DNA of 7,722 nucleotides from assembly GCA_018609855.1 (NCBI GenBank), contig JAHENU010000010.1, positions 1 through 7,722 of the forward strand, written 5' to 3'. Made by a program: the position numbers and the translations under genes. The stretch is from Candidatus Nanohaloarchaea archaeon (GTDB taxonomy: Archaea; Nanohalarchaeota; Nanosalinia; Nanosalinales; JAHENU01). Under the pieces are notes generated by a model. It saw nothing but the letters and a program-made list of their open reading frames with translations. It did not search any database and was not told the origin of the DNA. Below are positions 5,490-7,722 of the stretch, in pieces (the first letter of the stretch is position 1; the number at the start of each line of letters is the position of its first letter).

Positions 5490-5654
5490 ATGAAATGTTC
5501 ATATTGTCAACTAGAAATAGGGAAGTTGGAGGGGACAATGTTCGTAGCGAACACAGGCACTCGTTACTATTTCTGCTCTGCAAAGTGTGAGAAACACTGG
5601 GGTCGCAAACGCAAGCTACAGTACACAAAGAAGGAGAAGAAAGCTGCGGCGTAG
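5490..5654 (+). CDS. rpl24e: Ribosomal protein L24e (zinc-finger)
   Basis: 54 residues, ATG 5490 to TAG 5652-5654. The zinc ribbon is intact: Cys3-x2-Cys6 (MKCSYC) and Cys29-x3-Cys33 (YYFCSAKCEKHW). The usual G-T-M-F-V turn and a lysine/arginine-rich tail follow, ending K-K-E-K-K-A-A-A. L24e sits on the 50S subunit and helps form an intersubunit bridge. It is the third gene of the L7Ae-S28e-L24e operon, an order found across archaea; no good Shine-Dalgarno precedes it, so coupling with S28e is likely. In many archaea ndk and infB come next; here the following sequence is a convergent broken gene that ends 4 nt beyond this stop. Confidence 0.93.
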   Translation: MKCSYCQLEIGKLEGTMFVANTGTRYYFCSAKCEKHWGRKRKLQYTKKEKKAAA

Positions 5655-5658
5655 TTAA

Positions 5659-5909
5659 CTAAACCCATAATTCCCAGTGATTCATCAACTGAAACTGTGA
5701 AGTTTGTGAACCAAGGTAGTTTTCTAATCTCGAGGCCGTACGATACTCTTTCTCAAGATCTCCATTACAACTAGATAGGCAATGTGGATCATATTCGCCT
5801 GTTGCACAAGAATTTCACGACTTCCATCATCTTTGAGCGATTCAAAATGTTTGCATTAAATACTTGACTGTAGCTAAAAATCGTCGGCGTGGATGATCAC
5901 CTTGTTCAT
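5659..5909 (-). pseudogene. Remnant of a YdjC/ChbG-family carbohydrate deacetylase gene
   Basis: On the minus strand ATG 5909 opens MNKVIIHADDF, the exact start of YdjC/ChbG-family deacetylases (M-x-x-V-I-I-x-A-D-D-F-G, whose Asp-Asp binds the metal). It then hits TAG at 5876-5874. Shifting one frame restores S-Y-S-Q-V-F-N-A-N-I, like the G-Y-S-x-x-V-N-x-A-I that normally follows. Further on, one frame reads F-E-S-L-K-D-D-G-S-R-E-I and the next (from 5808) reads C-A-T-G-E-Y-D-P-H-C-L-S, then L-E-K-E-Y-R-T-A-S and L-M-N-H-W-E-L-W-V before TAG at 5661-5659. This resembles the family end: E-I-M-x-H-P-G, D-x-x-L, an R-E-x-E-L-x-x-L-T-S helix, a final strand. Intact members have about 250-290 residues; about 85 remain, with at least two frameshifts and a large internal deletion. 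The catalytic H-P-G is degraded to A-T-G. Confidence 0.7.
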
Positions 5910-5930
5910 AGTAAGATCATTTCAGCGAGA

Positions 5931-5940
5931 ACTTATATCA
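5931..5940 (-). promoter_or_regulatory. Relic TATA box of the broken deacetylase gene
   Basis: On the minus strand this reads TGATATAAGT, centred about 26 nt before the ATG at 5909, the same geometry as the leaderless genes in this window. It overlaps the stop codon of the Nudix gene (5938-5940). Its survival implies that the deacetylase gene was once expressed from here, and the remnant may still be transcribed. Confidence 0.4.
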
Positions 5941-6360
5941 CTTTTGCAGAAGACGCAGTGCTGCCGGCACCATCTCACCATGATCGCTGGCCAGGTCTGG
6001 TAACCGGTCAACAGGAAACCAGCGAGCATTCTGTGCATCGTCACCAGCCACTAGTTCCTGGTTTGTATGTAGTACAACACAATGCGCTATAGTAATGAGA
6101 TGTTGTCGGGGATCGCGATCTGGCGCATCAAATGCTTTCACCTGATGAAATGGTGCCTCAGTCGTAACACCGCATTCTTCTTGCAATTCACGCCGGGCAG
6201 CCGTTTCTAACGTTTCACCATATTCAACAAACCCACCAGGCAATGCCCACATACCTTTCCAAGGCGCATATTTACGCTGAATTAATATCACTTGCCGTCG
6301 ATCAGGCGACAGTGCAACGACATCAATGGCAACAGCAGGTGTTTGATGATAACGGTCCAT
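5938..6360 (-). CDS. Nudix hydrolase, ADP-ribose pyrophosphatase-like
   Basis: 140 residues from ATG 6360, chosen because a TATA box sits 25 nt upstream; an in-frame ATG at 6393 would add 11 residues but lies in the promoter. The Nudix box G-x5-E-x7-R-E-U-x-E-E-x-G-U is complete at Gly43-Val65 (G-F-V-E-Y-G-E, R-R-E-L-Q-E-E-C-G-V) and binds the Mg ions that cut a pyrophosphate bond. W-K-G-M-W-A-L-P-G-G before it and P-A-V-A-I-D-V-V near the start resemble the COG1051 ADP-ribose pyrophosphatase/MutT-like group; W-F-P-V-D-R-L-P-D-L-A near the end is also typical. Exact substrate unknown. GC is about 50 % in the stretches counted, above the 38-48 % of neighbours, which could mean later arrival. 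It lies between L24e and infB, where ndk is usual. Confidence 0.93.
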   Translation of the reverse strand: MDRYHQTPAVAIDVVALSPDRRQVILIQRKYAPWKGMWALPGGFVEYGETLETAARRELQEECGVTTEAPFHQVKAFDAPDRDPRQHLITIAHCVVLHTNQELVAGDDAQNARWFPVDRLPDLASDHGEMVPAALRLLQK

Positions 6361-6367
6361 ATAACAC

Positions 6368-6403
6368 GGGAGAAGGGATGTATATAAAAACATTCTCCTT
6401 CCC
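6368..6403. promoter_or_regulatory. infB: Near-symmetric bidirectional TATA promoter for the Nudix gene and infB
   Basis: The core TATATAAAAA at 6381-6390 reads as a TATA box on both strands (TTTTTATATA on the minus strand). It is flanked at equal distance by purine-rich GGGAGAAGGGATG (6368-6380) and pyrimidine-rich CATTCTCCTTCCC (6391-6403); 8 of 13 positions are complementary. On the minus strand the centre is 25 nt from the Nudix ATG (leaderless). On the plus strand, initiation near 6411 gives infB a leader of about 40 nt that contains its Shine-Dalgarno. A second TATA-like TGTATATAGG at 6425-6434 is too close for that leader. Confidence 0.55.
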
Positions 6404-6437
6404 TGAAATATTAATGCTGTTCACTGTATATAGGAAC

Positions 6438-6442
6438 GGAGG
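6438..6442 (+). promoter_or_regulatory. infB: Shine-Dalgarno site of infB
   Basis: GGAGG lies 8 nt before ATG 6451 and decides this start over the out-of-frame ATG at 6447. Confidence 0.7.
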
Positions 6443-6450
6443 CGAAATGG

Positions 6451-7722
6451 ATGATCAGACAGCCCATTGTATCAGTATTAGGCCATGTAGATTCTGGCAA
6501 AACTACACTGTTAGACACCATTAGAACAAGCGATATAGCTACCAAAGAAGCAGGCGGCATCACTCAATCTATCGGCTCAACTGAAATACCAATAGACGTT
6601 ATCAACCAGCTGTGTAGTGATTTACTGGAAAGATGGAATTTTCAGCTCTCAATTCCTGGGCTTTTATTTATAGACACACCAGGCCATGCTGCATTTCTCT
6701 CAATGCGTCGCCGGAGCGGCCATTTATCAGATATCGCTGTACTCGTAGTCGATATTAACGACGGTGTGCAACCACAAACACAGGAATCTATAGAGATATT
6801 AAAATTGCACAAAACACCGTTCATTATTGCTTTGAATAAAATTGACACAATTCCTGGTTGGCAGTCAAAACATGAGTGTTTTCTGGAAAATTATCAACAA
6901 CAAGAGACGAAATCGCAGACCATTTTGGAACAGAAAATGTATGAGGTCATCGGCCAATTATCACAATTAGGAGTGTATGCGGACCGATATGATAAAATTA
7001 CAGATTTCCAGAAAAACTTTTCCCTTGTCCCTGTATCGTCATACACTGGAGAAGGCATCCCAGATCTATTAATGCTAATGGCGGGCCTCTCACAACACTT
7101 TCTGAAAGACGACTTGGAGGTAAAGGAGGGAGAAGGGAGGAGCACAGTTCTAGAAGTAACGGAAACCAAGGGATTCGGCACCACACTTGACGTTATTTTA
7201 TATGATGGTGTCATGCGGAAAGGCCAGGACTTGGCGTTTGTTACAAACAATGGAGTCCAGACTACACGAATTAAAAATCTATTGCGTTCTCGTCCCTTGG
7301 AAGATATCCGCTCTACTCGTAAATTCATGGAATATAAAGAAGTGTATCCATCAAATGGCGTAAAGATTGTGGCTCCGGGCGTTGACAATGCGATTCCAAG
7401 CTCACTGGCAATATCATATCAATCTGATGAAGCAACAGTGATTGAAGAGCTGCAGGAATCAGAACAACCAAATGTGCCTCTTTCAAATACAGGGGTTGTT
7501 ATTAAAGCCAATTCACTCGGTGGGCTGGAGGCACTAGCCTCCATGCTGCAAAACGAGGGTATTCCTATCAAACGAGCAGATACTGGAGAGATTAACAAGT
7601 CTGATGTAATAACGGCAGATACAAGTGAAGAGCAGGACAGAGTTATACTTGGATTCAATGTAACTCCGAGCGCCCTGGCAGCAGATATGGGGTATGACAA
7701 GCATGTGCACATTATTACCGAA
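6451..7722 (+). CDS. infB: Translation initiation factor aIF5B (IF2-like GTPase), N-terminal 424 residues
   Basis: Open to the right edge, so the C-terminal domains are missing. aIF5B is a ribosome-dependent GTPase that promotes subunit joining and helps settle initiator tRNA. All G motifs are present: G1 GHVDSGKTT (11-19), G2 Thr38 in G-G-I-T-Q-S-I-G, G3 DTPGH (75-79), G4 NKID (129-132), G5 S-S-Y-T-G-E-G. The archaeal/eukaryotic context [17 protein letters not shown] and [16 protein letters not shown] is clear. Domain II starts near [16 protein letters not shown], and domain III near [15 protein letters not shown]. No intein interrupts the visible part. The usual G-I-T-Q-H-I-G-A reads G-I-T-Q-S-I-G-S here. 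It is placed after L24e, as in many archaea, with ndk absent between them. Confidence 0.96.
   Translation, partial: MIRQPIVSVLGHVDSGKTTLLDTIRTSDIATKEAGGITQSIGSTEIPIDVINQLCSDLLERWNFQLSIPGLLFIDTPGHAAFLSMRRRSGHLSDIAVLVVDINDGVQPQTQESIEILKLHKTPFIIALNKIDTIPGWQSKHECFLENYQQQETKSQTILEQKMYEVIGQLSQLGVYADRYDKITDFQKNFSLVPVSSYTGEGIPDLLMLMAGLSQHFLKDDLEVKEGEGRSTVLEVTETKGFGTTLDVILYDGVMRKGQDLAFVTNNGVQTTRIKNLLRSRPLEDIRSTRKFMEYKEVYPSNGVKIVAPGVDNAIPSSLAISYQSDEATVIEELQESEQPNVPLSNTGVVIKANSLGGLEALASMLQNEGIPIKRADTGEINKSDVITADTSEEQDRVILGFNVTPSALAADMGYDKHVHIITE

Noticed and set aside
5490..5655. Possibility that the rpl24e region was only non-coding sequence
   Set aside because: Translation from ATG 5490 shows the complete four-cysteine L24e zinc ribbon and the expected operon position, so it is annotated as a gene.
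5889..6092. 67-codon plus-strand open frame opposite the Nudix gene end
   Set aside because: It overlaps the Nudix coding region and the MNKVIIHADDF start on the other strand; no start signal or motif.
6243..6524. 93-codon plus-strand open frame crossing into infB
   Set aside because: It runs antisense through the Nudix box region and out of frame into infB, whose own frame has the Shine-Dalgarno and conserved G1 motif.
6894..7388. 164-codon open frame on the minus strand inside infB
   Set aside because: It lies wholly antisense to a clear aIF5B coding region, has no promoter or Shine-Dalgarno, and its translation is compositionally odd with no recognisable motif.
1..7722. tRNA, rRNA, CRISPR array, insertion sequence or toxin-antitoxin pair
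   Set aside because: Read on both strands, no cloverleaf, repeat-spacer pattern, transposase or terminal inverted repeats, or convincing two-gene toxin pair was found.
6451..7722. Possible intein in the aIF5B GTPase domain
   Set aside because: Inteins are known in archaeal aIF5B, but the G1 to G5 motifs run without interruption here; the part beyond the window edge cannot be judged.

Overview
The window is archaeal chromosome. It carries archaeal-type glutamyl-tRNA synthetase, the ribosomal proteins L7Ae, S28e and L24e, aIF5B, an archaeal type IV pilin with a class III signal peptide, and an archaeal RNase J tail. Start codons are preceded either by a TATA box about 23-27 nt upstream with no Shine-Dalgarno (leaderless genes) or by a Shine-Dalgarno complementary to the archaeal 16S tail. 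GC content is moderate (about 38-48 % in the stretches counted). Small compact genes and some unusual protein sequences would fit an uncultured euryarchaeal or DPANN lineage, but the lineage cannot be fixed from this window.

Layout. 1-183 is the C-terminus of RNase J. 209-1775 holds a VTT/DedA-type membrane protein and two overlapping paralogous genes, each encoding two PRC-barrel domains. 1818-3479 is gltX, with its own leaderless promoter overlapped by a perfect dyad. 3476-3700 (minus) is a two-helix membrane protein that overlaps the gltX end and is divergent from a secreted/membrane pilin (3791-4276). 4365-4823 is an unrecognised Gln/Pro-rich protein with a helical C-terminus. 4914-5654 is the ribosomal operon rpl7ae-rps28e-rpl24e; L24e is only 54 residues. 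5659-5909 (minus) is a wrecked YdjC/ChbG-type deacetylase gene. 5938-6360 (minus) is a Nudix hydrolase. From 6451 to the right edge runs infB (aIF5B), incomplete at the edge.

How it fits together. Two clusters that are widespread in archaea are recognisable here, each with its middle replaced: RNase J-(idsA)-gltX, where VTT plus PRC-barrel genes sit at the idsA position, and L7Ae-S28e-L24e-(ndk)-infB, where a minus-strand YdjC pseudogene and Nudix gene sit at the ndk position. The core genes serve translation and RNA turnover; the inserted ones are membrane, surface or nucleotide-metabolism accessories. The Nudix gene and infB appear to share one nearly symmetric TATA promoter firing in both directions. 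No tRNA, rRNA, CRISPR array, insertion sequence or intact novel multi-gene system was seen. The most notable items are the decayed YdjC gene, the symmetric promoter, the dyads upstream of several genes, and the altered active-site signature of the GluRS.
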